From assembly GCF_030316845.1 (NCBI RefSeq), contig NZ_JASZYS010000024.1:1-59527 (forward strand): a DNA stretch of 59,527 nucleotides, read 5' to 3'. The position numbers were made by a program, and so were the translations under genes. Shown piece by piece: positions 1-8,018 of this stretch (positions within the stretch are counted from its first letter, which is position 1; each line of letters opens with the position of its first letter). Origin of the DNA: Variovorax davisae (GTDB lineage Bacteria; Pseudomonadota; Gammaproteobacteria; Burkholderiales; Burkholderiaceae_C). Under the pieces are notes generated by a model. It ran no database searches, had not been told where the DNA came from, and saw nothing but the letters and a program-made list of their open reading frames with translations.

Positions 1-2
1 CG

Positions 3-446
3 AACGCCCTGACGGAGGTGGGCACGGTCACGGGCATCGGCCGCAATCCGACCTCGATCGCCAACTCCAAGGGCGAGCCGAGCGGCAACACGCAGACCCA
101 GGTGCTGGTGAACTCGCGCACCGACCGCAAGGTCTCGTGGGTGCGTTTCTCGGGCAACAGCGGCAGCATCGTGCGCACCTTGCAGGACACGCGACTGGCC
201 GACCCGATCGCGATCGAGGACGCGGACAACTTCGCCACCATGGGCTACGTGGTGAGCGTGGCCGACTATGCCGGCAAGGCGCTGCGCAACTACCGCTACG
301 GCCCGGTCATCTTCACCGACGGCAAGGCCTGCGCGACCGCCACCAGCTGCCCGGTGACGCCAACCGGCGGCGTGGCGATCGAGTACGGCGGTGCGATGGC
401 CTTCGAGGGCAAGCCCTTCCAGGTGAAGACCAGCAACGTGCCCTGA
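3..446 (+). CDS. C-terminal part of an unknown protein (cut by window edge)
   Basis: The frame is open from the left edge to a TGA at 444-446, so only the last 147 residues are visible. The GTG at 18 is an internal codon of this open frame and I do not take it as the start. The fragment is rich in Gly, Ser, Thr and Asn and contains two cysteines (ACATATSCP) about 35 residues from the end, consistent with an exported or cell-surface protein with a disulfide, but I recognise no domain. A strong hairpin terminator follows about 30 bases after the stop, which supports a real gene ending here. I cannot name a function. Confidence 0.6.
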   Translation, partial: NALTEVGTVTGIGRNPTSIANSKGEPSGNTQTQVLVNSRTDRKVSWVRFSGNSGSIVRTLQDTRLADPIAIEDADNFATMGYVVSVADYAGKALRNYRYGPVIFTDGKACATATSCPVTPTGGVAIEYGGAMAFEGKPFQVKTSNVP

Positions 447-478
447 TCGGCAGACTCTGGCCCTCGGCCAACGCCGCG

Positions 479-507
479 AACGGCCCGCTTCAAGCGGGCC
501 GTTTTTC
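479..507 (+). terminator. Rho-independent terminator
   Basis: AACGGCCCGCTT and AAGCGGGCCGTT form a near-perfect 12-bp inverted repeat around one base, followed by a T run on the plus strand. It ends the gene cut by the left edge. The last codons and stop of the convergent murU gene (stop at 490-492) lie inside the hairpin. Confidence 0.85.
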
Positions 508-1212
508 TTGGTTCAGCGCCGCGAGCCGCTGTGGTGTCCCGACGTCGGTCCACGGCCCGTCATACAGCTCGGCGCTGATGACGCCCGCCGCCATGCCGGC
601 GCGCAGCAGCGGTGCCAATGCGGCCTTCGTGCCACCGGGGTTGCCGGGCGGCATGGCGCAGAACGGCGGTGCGAACAGGCCGGCCCGGTACAGCGCGATG
701 GTCGAGAAAGTGTGCTTGTGCGCCGCCTCCGACAAGGCGCTGCCGTCGGCGGCGATGCCGAAGTCCCCCAGCGGGTTGTGCGCCGGATTCGCGACCAGCC
801 ACAGGTGCGCGAGCCGGCCGCTGGCCGCAAAGCGCTCGACCGCCTGGGGGGTGAAGGCGAAGCCCGGGGCGAACACGTCGCCCGCCACCACCCAGAACAC
901 CTCGCCGAGCATCGGCAGCGCCCGCACGATGCCGCCTGCGGTCTCGAGCGCGCCGCCGAAGTCCCGCCCTTCGTGCGAGTAGCGCAGCGTCGAGCCCTCG
1001 TGCCGGGCGCCGAAGCGTGCTTCGATCTGCTCGCCCAGCCAGGCCGTATTGACGACCACGTCGCCGAAGCCGCCGGCGGCCAGCGCTTCCAGCGGCCACT
1101 GCATCAGCGGCCGGCCATGCACCTCCAGCAGCGGCTTGGGCACCTGATCGGTCAGCGGCCGCATGCGCTCGCCGCGCCCGGCGGCCAGGATCATCGCCTT
1201 GACGGGACTCAT
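490..1212 (-). CDS. murU: N-acetylmuramate-1-phosphate uridylyltransferase-like nucleotidyltransferase (MurU)
   Basis: A 240-residue sugar-1-phosphate nucleotidyltransferase. The N terminus carries the nucleotide-binding signature LAAGRGERMRPLT with PKPLL after it, then VVAGDVFAP, which corresponds to the metal-binding GDV/GDI motif. The C-terminal half (HTFSTIALYRAGLF, APLLRAGMAAG, WTDVGTPQRL) follows Pseudomonas MurU closely. MurU makes UDP-MurNAc from MurNAc-1-phosphate in the cytoplasmic peptidoglycan recycling route that bypasses de novo MurA/MurB. Its start overlaps the stop of the upstream SpeD-like gene by ATGA, so translation is probably coupled. The usual partner kinase AmgK is not beside it in the visible sequence. 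Another NDP-sugar pyrophosphorylase activity cannot be excluded. Confidence 0.85.
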   Translation of the reverse strand: MSPVKAMILAAGRGERMRPLTDQVPKPLLEVHGRPLMQWPLEALAAGGFGDVVVNTAWLGEQIEARFGARHEGSTLRYSHEGRDFGGALETAGGIVRALPMLGEVFWVVAGDVFAPGFAFTPQAVERFAASGRLAHLWLVANPAHNPLGDFGIAADGSALSEAAHKHTFSTIALYRAGLFAPPFCAMPPGNPGGTKAALAPLLRAGMAAGVISAELYDGPWTDVGTPQRLAALNQEKRPA

Positions 1213-1598
1213 GCGGCGACCGCGCCGATCTGCCCGCGCAACAGGCTGTGCCGCTCGGCGCGGCCGGGCAGGAACAGCGCCTCGAGGGCCGCCATCAGCT
1301 CCTTGGCCTTGGCCGAGTGGTCGGCGCCGAAGTTGCAGACATAGACATCGATCGTCACGCCGCGCTGCTCCGGCCAGGTGTGGACGCACAGGTGCGACTC
1401 GGCCAGCAGCACGGTGGCCGTCACGCCGCCAACGCCTTGCGGCGTCGATGGAAAGGCATGGAACAGCCGCCCGACGACTTGCAGGCCGGCGGCTTCCGCG
1501 CGCGCGACGCAGGCCGCGCCAAGGGTGGCGGCATCCACCAGCCAGTGCGCATCGCAGCGGCAATCGAGAAGGTCGGCAGTCAGGTGGAGCCCTTGCAT
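1209..1598 (-). CDS. speD: S-adenosylmethionine decarboxylase-family pyruvoyl enzyme (SpeD/SpeH-like)
   Basis: A 129-residue proenzyme of the prokaryotic AdoMetDC family. The self-cleavage site is visible as LAESHLCVHTWPE: cleavage is expected between E67 and S68, with Ser68 becoming the pyruvoyl group. H73 and C88 sit at +5 and +20 from that Ser, the same spacing as the processing His and the catalytic Cys of the Thermotoga enzyme. The N terminus (GLHLTADLLDC) departs from the common GRH...C pattern. I chose ATG 1598; an upstream codon at 1631 is in frame but adds a non-homologous stretch. No spermidine synthase gene is adjacent, so the substrate may not be AdoMet: relatives re-specialised for ornithine or arginine are known. 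It overlaps murU by 4 bases. Confidence 0.8.
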   Translation of the reverse strand: MQGLHLTADLLDCRCDAHWLVDAATLGAACVARAEAAGLQVVGRLFHAFPSTPQGVGGVTATVLLAESHLCVHTWPEQRGVTIDVYVCNFGADHSAKAKELMAALEALFLPGRAERHSLLRGQIGAVAA

Positions 1599-1699
1599 GG
1601 ACCGGCACTCTAGCAGCCCGTTCCAGCCCATTCCGGGCCCGTCCCACCCCGCCCGTTAAAATACCGGGTTCCCCCTAACCTGCCCCCAGAAAGCCACAG

Positions 1700-3751
1700 A
1701 TGGCCAACCAAGCCTTGATGGCCAACGCGATCCGCGCGTTGGCAATGGATGCCGTTCAACTCGCCAACTCGGGCCATCCCGGTGCACCGATGGGCATGGC
1801 CGACATGGCGGTTGCGCTGTGGGGCGATCATCTGAGGCACAACCCGACCAACCCGCATTGGTTCGACCGCGACCGCTTCGTGCTGTCGAACGGGCACGCC
1901 TCGATGCTGATCTACTCGGTGCTGCATCTCACCGGCTATGCGCTCCCCATCGAGGAACTCAAGCGCTTCCGCCAACTGCACAGCAAGACCGCCGGCCATC
2001 CCGAAACCGGCATCACGCCCGGCGTCGAGACCACCACCGGCCCGCTGGGCCAGGGCCTCACCAACGCGGTCGGCTTCGCGCTGGCCGAGAAGCTGCTCGC
2101 GGCCGAGTTCAACCGCAAGGGCCACGAGATCGTCGACCACCACACCTACGCCTTCCTGGGCGACGGCTGCCTGATGGAAGGCATCAGCCACGAGGCCGCC
2201 GCGCTGGCCGGCGCCTGGAAGCTGGGCAAGCTGATCGCGCTCTACGACGACAACGGCATCTCGATCGACGGCCAGGTCAAGCCCTGGTTCATCGACAACA
2301 CCGAAGAGCGCTTCAAGGCCTACGGCTGGCACGTGATCGGCCCGATCGACGGCCACGACGCCAAGGACGTCTCCAAGGCCATCGAGAAGGCGAAGAAGAA
2401 CGGCGACCGGCCGACGCTGATCATCTGCAAGACCCAGATCGGCAAGGGCAGCCCGAACCGCGCCAACACCGCCAAGGCGCACGGCGAGCCGCTGGGCGCC
2501 GACGAGATCGGCCTGACCCGCAGCGCGCTGCACTGGACGCACGCGCCCTTCGAGCTGCCGGCCGCGGTCTACGAGGAATGGGACGCCAAGGCCGCCGGCG
2601 CCAGGAACGAAGCCGAGTGGAACGACAAGTTCGCGGCCTATGCGAAAGAGTTCCCCGACCTGGCCGCCGAATTCACCCGCCGCATGAAGGGCGAGCTGCC
2701 GAAGAACTTCCACCAGACCGCCTTCGACACGGTGGTGGCGGCCCACACCAAGGCCGAGACCGTGGCTTCGCGCAAGGCCTCGCAGCTGGCGCTCGAATCC
2801 TTCACGGCCGCGCTGCCCGAGCTGCTGGGTGGCAGCGCCGACCTGACCGGCTCGAACCTCACCAACACCAAGAGCACGCCGAGCCTGCGCTTCGACAGCC
2901 ATGGCGCCGTGGTCCGCAGCGAAGGCAACGAGCAGATCCCCGACGGCTCGATCGGGCGCCACATCAACTACGGCGTGCGCGAGTTCGGCATGGCGGCCAT
3001 CATGAACGGCGTCGCGCTGCACGGCGGCTTCATTCCCTACGGCGGCACCTTCCTGACTTTCAGCGACTACAGCCGCAACGCGATCCGCATGGCGGCGCTG
3101 ATGAAGCAGCGCGTGATCCATGTCTTCACGCACGATTCGATCGGCCTCGGCGAAGACGGCCCGACCCACCAGTCGATCGAGCATGCGGCCTCGCTGCGGC
3201 TGATCCCCAACCTCGACGTCTGGCGCCCGGGCGACACCGCCGAGACGGCCGTGGCCTGGGCCGTGGCGCTGCAGAACGCCGACCGCCCGACGGCGCTGCT
3301 GCTGTCGCGCCAGAACCTGCCCTATGCACCCAAGAAGGACCTGAGCGACATCAGCAAGGGCGCCTACGTGCTGTCCGAGCCCGAAGACGTCGGCCTCAAG
3401 AACAAGAAGCTCAAGGCGGTCATCATCGCCACCGGCTCCGAGGTGCAGCTGGCGCTGCGCGCCCAGGAACTGCTGGCGGCGAAGAAGATCGGCGTGCGCG
3501 TGGTCTCGATGCCCTCCACCACCACCTTCGACCGCCAGGACGTGGCCTACAAGAAGAGCGTGCTGCCCAAGGGCACGCCGCGCATCGCGGTCGAGATGGG
3601 CTGCACCGACGGCTGGTGGAAGTACGGCGTCGCGGCCGTCGTCGGCATCGACACCTACGGCGAGTCGGCACCGGCCGGCGTGCTGTTCAAGCATTTCGGA
3701 TTCACGGCAGAGAACGTCGCTGCCACGGTCGAAGCGGCGCTCGCGCGCTGA
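1700..3751 (+). CDS. tkt: Transketolase
   Basis: A full-length 683-residue thiamine-diphosphate enzyme of the non-oxidative pentose phosphate pathway that moves two-carbon ketol units between sugar phosphates in the cytoplasm. Typical blocks are visible: SGHPGAPMGMAD near the N terminus with the substrate His, the ThDP/metal motif GDGCLMEG followed by YDDNGISIDG, the pyrimidine-domain stretch INYGVREFGMAA, and the active-site loop HDSIGLGEDGPTHQ. The C-terminal domain starts near IIATGSEVQLAL. Length matches the family. gap begins 41 bases downstream on the same strand, so the two central-carbon genes are probably co-transcribed, an arrangement also seen in other Burkholderiales. Confidence 0.97.
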   Translation: MANQALMANAIRALAMDAVQLANSGHPGAPMGMADMAVALWGDHLRHNPTNPHWFDRDRFVLSNGHASMLIYSVLHLTGYALPIEELKRFRQLHSKTAGHPETGITPGVETTTGPLGQGLTNAVGFALAEKLLAAEFNRKGHEIVDHHTYAFLGDGCLMEGISHEAAALAGAWKLGKLIALYDDNGISIDGQVKPWFIDNTEERFKAYGWHVIGPIDGHDAKDVSKAIEKAKKNGDRPTLIICKTQIGKGSPNRANTAKAHGEPLGADEIGLTRSALHWTHAPFELPAAVYEEWDAKAAGARNEAEWNDKFAAYAKEFPDLAAEFTRRMKGELPKNFHQTAFDTVVAAHTKAETVASRKASQLALESFTAALPELLGGSADLTGSNLTNTKSTPSLRFDSHGAVVRSEGNEQIPDGSIGRHINYGVREFGMAAIMNGVALHGGFIPYGGTFLTFSDYSRNAIRMAALMKQRVIHVFTHDSIGLGEDGPTHQSIEHAASLRLIPNLDVWRPGDTAETAVAWAVALQNADRPTALLLSRQNLPYAPKKDLSDISKGAYVLSEPEDVGLKNKKLKAVIIATGSEVQLALRAQELLAAKKIGVRVVSMPSTTTFDRQDVAYKKSVLPKGTPRIAVEMGCTDGWWKYGVAAVVGIDTYGESAPAGVLFKHFGFTAENVAATVEAALAR

Positions 3752-3792
3752 CATCGGCCGCCCCAGTTTTCAACCTCCAGGAGCAAAAAGAC

Positions 3793-4794
3793 ATGACTAT
3801 CAAACTCGGCATCAACGGTTTCGGTCGGATCGGGCGCAACGTGCTTCGCGCGGCGGTACAGAACTTCAAGCACGACATCGAAGTGGTCGCGATCAACGAC
3901 CTGCTCGAGCCCGACTACCTGGCCTACATGCTCCAGTACGACTCGGTGCATGGCCGCTTCCAGGGCGAAGTCACGGTCGAGGGCAACACGCTCGTCGTCA
4001 ACGGCAAGAAGATCCGCCTGACGCAGGAACGCGACCCGTCCAAGCTCAACTGGAGCGATGTCGGCGCCGACATCGTGCTCGAATCGACCGGCCTGTTCCT
4101 GACCAAGGACACGGCACAGAAGCACATCGACGCCGGTGCCAAGAAGGTGCTGCTGTCGGCCCCCAGCAAGGACGACACGCCGATGTTCGTCTACGGCGTC
4201 AATGACAAGAAGTACGCCGGCGAAGCCATCATCAGCAACGCCAGCTGCACCACCAACTGCCTGGCGCCGCTGGCCAAGGTGCTGAACGACAAGTGGGGCA
4301 TCAAGCGCGGCCTGATGACCACCGTGCATGCCGCCACGGCCACCCAGAAGACCGTCGACGGCCCGAGCAACAAGGACTGGCGCGGCGGCCGCGGCATCCT
4401 CGAGAACATCATCCCGTCGAGCACCGGTGCGGCCAAGGCCGTGGGCGTGGTCATCCCCGAGCTCAACAAGAAGCTCACGGGCATGAGCTTCCGCGTGCCG
4501 ACCTCCGACGTCTCGGTGGTCGACCTCACGGTCGAGCTGGTCAAGGACGCCACCTACCAGGAAATCTGCGCCGAGATGAAGGCCCAGAGCGAAGGCGCGA
4601 TGAAGGGCGTGCTCGGCTACACCGAAGACAAGGTCGTCGCCACCGACTTCCGCGGCGACCCGCGCACCTCGATCTTCGACGCCGATGCCGGCATTGCGCT
4701 CGACGGCACCTTCGTCAAGCTGGTGAGCTGGTACGACAACGAATGGGGCTACTCGAACAAGTGCCTGGAGATGGTCCGGGTGATGGCCAAGTAA
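3793..4794 (+). CDS. gap: Glyceraldehyde-3-phosphate dehydrogenase, type I
   Basis: A 333-residue NAD-dependent GAPDH catalysing oxidative phosphorylation of glyceraldehyde-3-phosphate in glycolysis/gluconeogenesis. It has the N-terminal Rossmann motif INGFGRIGRNVLR, the catalytic motif SNASCTTNCLAPL with the nucleophilic Cys, and the C-terminal WYDNEWGYS. Asp in AINDLL suggests NAD rather than NADP preference. ATG 3793 has a good ribosome site AGGAG at 3779-3783. It follows tkt by 41 bases and is closed by a strong terminator at 4815. Confidence 0.97.
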   Translation: MTIKLGINGFGRIGRNVLRAAVQNFKHDIEVVAINDLLEPDYLAYMLQYDSVHGRFQGEVTVEGNTLVVNGKKIRLTQERDPSKLNWSDVGADIVLESTGLFLTKDTAQKHIDAGAKKVLLSAPSKDDTPMFVYGVNDKKYAGEAIISNASCTTNCLAPLAKVLNDKWGIKRGLMTTVHAATATQKTVDGPSNKDWRGGRGILENIIPSSTGAAKAVGVVIPELNKKLTGMSFRVPTSDVSVVDLTVELVKDATYQEICAEMKAQSEGAMKGVLGYTEDKVVATDFRGDPRTSIFDADAGIALDGTFVKLVSWYDNEWGYSNKCLEMVRVMAK

Positions 4795-4814
4795 GCCACC
4801 GCCAGCCCATGAAG

Positions 4815-4839
4815 AACGCGCCCTCGGGCGCGTTTTTTT
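4815..4839 (+). terminator. Rho-independent terminator of tkt-gap
   Basis: AACGCGCCC and GGGCGCGTT pair across a two-base turn and run into seven T residues. It lies 20 bases after the gap stop codon. The same stem sequence recurs at 39371-39390, so this is a favoured terminator stem in this genome. Confidence 0.9.
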
Positions 4840-4848
4840 CTGGCCTCG

Positions 4849-5973
4849 TCAGTCGATCGTCCTGCGGCTGCCGACCCAGGCTTCGAATTCCTGGTCCTCG
4901 AAGCGGTAGAGGCCGTGGTCGACCCGGGCCATCGCCTGCATCTTGGGCCCGGTCAGGCGGCGCAGGGCGCTTCGGGGCACGCTGGCCGTGACGTCCTCGC
5001 TGCCCATCAGCGCGCGCAACTGCGTCAGTGCGGCGGCGCCATACAGGTCCTGCACGCCGCGCGCGGCCAGCAGCAGGACCGCGCGATCGGACCGGTTCAT
5101 GGCCTTCCAGGCCCTCGCGTGGCCACTGTCGTCGTGCACGCGCGCCAGCGTGTGCTGCAGCGCCAGTTCGGGGCCCTGGCCCTGGTACAGCAGGTAGCGC
5201 TCGACATACCAGCGGAAGAATTCGGGCGTTTCCTTCAAGGCCTGGAACGCCTGCCTGGCATCGGCCAGGGCCAGCGGCTGCTTGGCCAGCCGCTGGACCT
5301 GGGCCACCGTCGCCGCGACGAAGGCATCGCCCAGCAGCGGGAACGGCTCCACCGGCGCCCAGTTGTAGAACGGCGCCGATGCCCGCGAGAACATCTCGCG
5401 CAGCGCCGCTTCCGACGAGCCTGCGAACAGGACCTTGACGCTGGCCTTGCGAATGTCCAGCCCCGCGCGCAACGAATGCGCCACCTGCCGGTGCTCCGGC
5501 GCGGCGAGCACCTGCGCCTCGTCGATCACCAGCAGCAGCCGCTTGCGGGTCTTGTCGACCGCCTGCAACGCCGCCTGGATCGCCGGAACCGCCAGCTTTT
5601 CCTTGTCGGCCAGGTCCAGTTCGAGCGTGCCCTCGATGCCCAGGGGCAGCTTGCCGCCGGCCTTCATCTTGCGGATGGGTGTCGACAGGTCTTCCCAGAA
5701 CTGCGCCAGGCCCCTGGGCTTGGCGGCCGAGAGGATGGCCGTGGCGATCGCCTGGCCCGGATGGTCGGCGTCGTCCCAGAGGTTGGTGTAGGCGGCCAGG
5801 TGGCTGGCGGCTTCGGCGGCCGGCAGCAGGTCGTGCTTCAGGAATTCGCTCTTGCCCATGCGGCGGCGGGCGAACAACCCGCGGGCCGACACCAGGCCGA
5901 GGTCGAAGGCCTGCAGGTAGCCCCCGGCGAGCTCGGGGCGGGCAAAGTGCCAGGGGTCTGATGGCGTGCGCAT
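4849..5973 (-). CDS. AAA-type ATPase (archaeal-ATPase/STAND-like) of unknown role
   Basis: A 374-residue P-loop ATPase. The Walker A is the reduced form RRRMGKSEFL at about residues 36-45, as in archaeal-ATPase/STAND-like proteins, and the Walker B is LLLVIDEAQ at about 146-154. VKVLFAGSSEAALREMF resembles the sensor-1 strand. The C-terminal part (RSALRRLTGPKMQAMARVD, GLYRFEDQEFEAWV) looks like a winged-helix or small helical module as in ORC/STAND-like ATPases. No signal peptide or membrane segment. The gene stands alone between gap and a small monooxygenase-like gene, with a block of nested palindromes directly upstream. The biological role is not known to me; a DNA-linked or defence role would be guesswork. 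Confidence 0.75.
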   Translation of the reverse strand: MRTPSDPWHFARPELAGGYLQAFDLGLVSARGLFARRRMGKSEFLKHDLLPAAEAASHLAAYTNLWDDADHPGQAIATAILSAAKPRGLAQFWEDLSTPIRKMKAGGKLPLGIEGTLELDLADKEKLAVPAIQAALQAVDKTRKRLLLVIDEAQVLAAPEHRQVAHSLRAGLDIRKASVKVLFAGSSEAALREMFSRASAPFYNWAPVEPFPLLGDAFVAATVAQVQRLAKQPLALADARQAFQALKETPEFFRWYVERYLLYQGQGPELALQHTLARVHDDSGHARAWKAMNRSDRAVLLLAARGVQDLYGAAALTQLRALMGSEDVTASVPRSALRRLTGPKMQAMARVDHGLYRFEDQEFEAWVGSRRTID

Positions 5974-5974
5974 C

Positions 5975-6029
5975 CGACAAATTCTGGCACGATTTTGTCA
6001 ATTGACAGAAATGTGGAAATTTCTGTCGG
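5975..6029 (-). promoter_or_regulatory. Nested palindromes upstream of the ATPase gene
   Basis: TGTCAATTGACA at 5996-6007 is a perfect 12-bp palindrome. It overlaps a 9-bp inverted repeat, GACAGAAAT (6004-6012) with ATTTCTGTC (6019-6027), and an outer CCGACA/TGTCGG pair (5975-5980 and 6024-6029) frames the block. This lies immediately before the ATPase start at 5973. The TTGACA within it also resembles a -35 box. It is a likely operator for the ATPase gene; the binding protein is unknown. Confidence 0.5.
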
Positions 6030-6038
6030 AATCGAGCC

Positions 6039-6347
6039 TCAGGCCGGCTCGAGCACGTGGATCAACCGGCTCTCGGTCCAGTCCTTGACCTTGGCGCCGT
6101 AGGCGGCCATGTGCGGCGCTGCCGCGTGGGCCTGCAGGTCGGCCAGCGTTTCCCACTTCTCGACCACGACGAAGGTGTCGGCGCCGAAGCTGCCACGCGA
6201 GGCCGGCATGCCTGCCGCGTCGATGGTCGCGGTGTACTCGATGCAGCCCTTCTCGGCCAGCACCGCGGGCCGGTTAGCCCGGTAGGCCTCGAGGATCAGC
6301 GCGCGTTGGCCGGGCTTGGCGGTGATGACGGCGACGACATGGATCAT
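6039..6347 (-). CDS. Antibiotic biosynthesis monooxygenase (ABM/YgiN-like) domain protein
   Basis: A 102-residue single-domain protein of the dimeric alpha-beta barrel ABM fold. The opening IHVVAVITAKPGQRALILEAY, the central GCIEYTA and FVVVEKWETLADLQAHAAAPHMAAY match the fold well, including the conserved W and the HxxxPH-like segment. Members include quinol monooxygenase YgiN and many uncharacterised small oxygenases that need no cofactor. Cytoplasmic, no signal peptide. It lies 60 bases downstream of the VOC gene on the same strand and may be co-transcribed with it. Substrate unknown. Confidence 0.8.
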   Translation of the reverse strand: MIHVVAVITAKPGQRALILEAYRANRPAVLAEKGCIEYTATIDAAGMPASRGSFGADTFVVVEKWETLADLQAHAAAPHMAAYGAKVKDWTESRLIHVLEPA

Positions 6348-6407
6348 GGACGATGGCTCCTTTGGAATGAACCATCGAATCTACGGGCAAAGCGGCGCGC
6401 CCGCCTG

Positions 6408-6827
6408 TCACATCGGCGCGGGCACCTGCACCATCCACAGGATGCCGAAGCGGTCCTCCACCATGCCGAAGGCCGGCGACCAGAAGGTCTTGCCCATCGG
6501 CATCTGCACCTGGCCGCCCTCGCCCAGGGCGTCGAACAGCCGGCGGGCTTCGGCCTCGTCGGCGGCGCTCAGCGACAGCGCGAAGCCCTTGAACGCGGCC
6601 TGGCCCTTGGCGAAGCCATCGGAGGCCATCAGCATGGTCTCGCCGATGTTGAAGCTCGCGTGCATCACCTTGTCGTCCGAGCCCGGCGGCACCTTGTCGG
6701 CCGGGATCGGATCGGGACTTTCCTTGAAGCGCATCAGCATCGTGACCTGGGCGCCGACCGCCTTGCGATAGAACGCGAGCGCTTCCTCGCAGCGGCCGTC
6801 GAAGAAGAGATAGGACTGGACTTGCAT
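6408..6827 (-). CDS. VOC-family (PhnB/glyoxalase-like) protein
   Basis: A 139-residue protein of the vicinal oxygen chelate superfamily, PhnB-like branch. The opening VQSYLFFDGRCEEALAFYRKA is characteristic, as are HASFNIGETMLMASDG and the C-terminal FWSPAFGMVEDRFGILWMV. These proteins bind a metal or small ligand between paired beta-alpha-beta-beta-beta modules; many are annotated as 3-demethylubiquinone methyltransferase-like without proof. ATG 6827 is preceded by AAGGAAAG. The gene is divergent from a TetR regulator, with two similar operator half-palindromes between them, so it is a probable target of that regulator. Confidence 0.8.
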   Translation of the reverse strand: MQVQSYLFFDGRCEEALAFYRKAVGAQVTMLMRFKESPDPIPADKVPPGSDDKVMHASFNIGETMLMASDGFAKGQAAFKGFALSLSAADEAEARRLFDALGEGGQVQMPMGKTFWSPAFGMVEDRFGILWMVQVPAPM

Positions 6828-6867
6828 CGTGACTTTCCTTTCGGTGAGCGGTGGAAGCGGATGTTTG

Positions 6868-6912
6868 TGTACAACGTCCACAAAAGATAGCAAACATAAT
6901 GGACGCTGTCCA
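6868..6912. promoter_or_regulatory. Twin TetR-type operators between VOC gene and tetR
   Basis: TGTAC-AAC-GTCCA at 6868-6880 and TGGAC-GCT-GTCCA at 6900-6912 are two related 13-bp dyads, the second perfect, with centres 32 bases apart (about three helical turns). A -10-like CATAAT (6895-6900) for the rightward gene touches the second box. The spacing and position fit autorepression by the adjacent TetR protein plus control of the divergent VOC gene. Confidence 0.6.
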
Positions 6913-6924
6913 CATGAAAAATCG

Positions 6925-7572
6925 ATGAGCTCCTCCACCGTTCCCCCTGCTTCCGTGCGCAGCACCTACCGCCATGGCGACCTGCGCCGGGCCCTGCTCG
7001 AATCGGGCGTCGAACTGGCGCGCGCCGGCGGCCCCGAGGCGGTGGTGCTGCGCGAGGCGACGCGCCGTACCGGGGTGGTGCCCAACGCCGCCTACCGGCA
7101 CTTCGCGAGCCGGCAGGCGCTGCTGCAGGCGGTGCGGGCCGCGGCGCTGGCGGCGGTGGCACGGGCCATGGAGGCCGAACTGGCGACCCTGGCCCCGACG
7201 CCCGATCCCGCCGCCTACGCCCGGGCCAGCGTGCGCGCCGTGGGCACCGGCTATCTGCGCTTCGCCCGGGCCGAGACCGGCCTCTTCCGCACCGCCTTCG
7301 CGACGCCGCTCGACGTCGAGGACGCGCTGCCGGACGCCAAGGGCGGCGCGAGCGGCCTCAACCCCTTCGAATTGCTCGGCGCCGCGCTGGACCGACTGGT
7401 GCAGGCCGGCGCCATGCCGCCCGCGCACCGACCGGGGGCCGAGTTCCTGGCCTGGTCGGCGGTGCACGGCCTGGCCCTGCTGAGCATCGACGGCCCGCTG
7501 CGCGGCCTGCCGGTGCCGGAGGCGGAGGCGCTCGGCCAGCGGCTGCTCGACATGGTCGAGAAGGGCCTATGA
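6925..7572 (+). CDS. TetR/AcrR-family transcriptional regulator
   Basis: A 215-residue regulator. After a short Ser/Pro-rich leader, STYRHGDLRRALLESGVELARAGGPEAVVLREATRRTGVVPNAAYRHFASRQALLQAV is the N-terminal TetR helix-turn-helix; the recognition helix ends in the usual AAYRHF. The C-terminal ligand domain is Ala-rich and diverged. I start it at ATG 6925 because the upstream in-frame stretch overlaps the operator region and is not TetR-like. It is divergent from the VOC gene and probably represses itself and that gene through the paired dyads. Ligand unknown. Confidence 0.85.
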   Translation: MSSSTVPPASVRSTYRHGDLRRALLESGVELARAGGPEAVVLREATRRTGVVPNAAYRHFASRQALLQAVRAAALAAVARAMEAELATLAPTPDPAAYARASVRAVGTGYLRFARAETGLFRTAFATPLDVEDALPDAKGGASGLNPFELLGAALDRLVQAGAMPPAHRPGAEFLAWSAVHGLALLSIDGPLRGLPVPEAEALGQRLLDMVEKGL

Positions 7573-7596
7573 ATACGGGGTGTAACCCTAAAATAC

Positions 7597-7625
7597 TTGT
7601 ACTTTAGTACTCCAAAAGCTAAGTT
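7597..7625 (+). promoter_or_regulatory. Candidate sigma-70 promoter of the FHA gene
   Basis: TTGTAC (7597-7602), a 17-base spacer and TAAGTT (7620-7625) lie in a short AT-rich stretch between tetR and the FHA gene. The spacer begins within GTAC-TTTA-GTAC, a small dyad (7599-7610) that could be an operator. Confidence 0.4.
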
Positions 7626-7653
7626 TGCACGCTCTTGAATGGAGCGTGTACGG

Positions 7654-8001
<348 letters not shown>

Positions 8002-8018
8002 GACCTCCCGGGCCGCGC

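Noticed and set aside
1819..4794. A long plus-frame fusion reading through tkt in the wrong frame into gap
   Set aside because: Only its last third is GAPDH; the first part is Arg-rich shadow of tkt. The gap start at 3793 with a clear ribosome site explains it.
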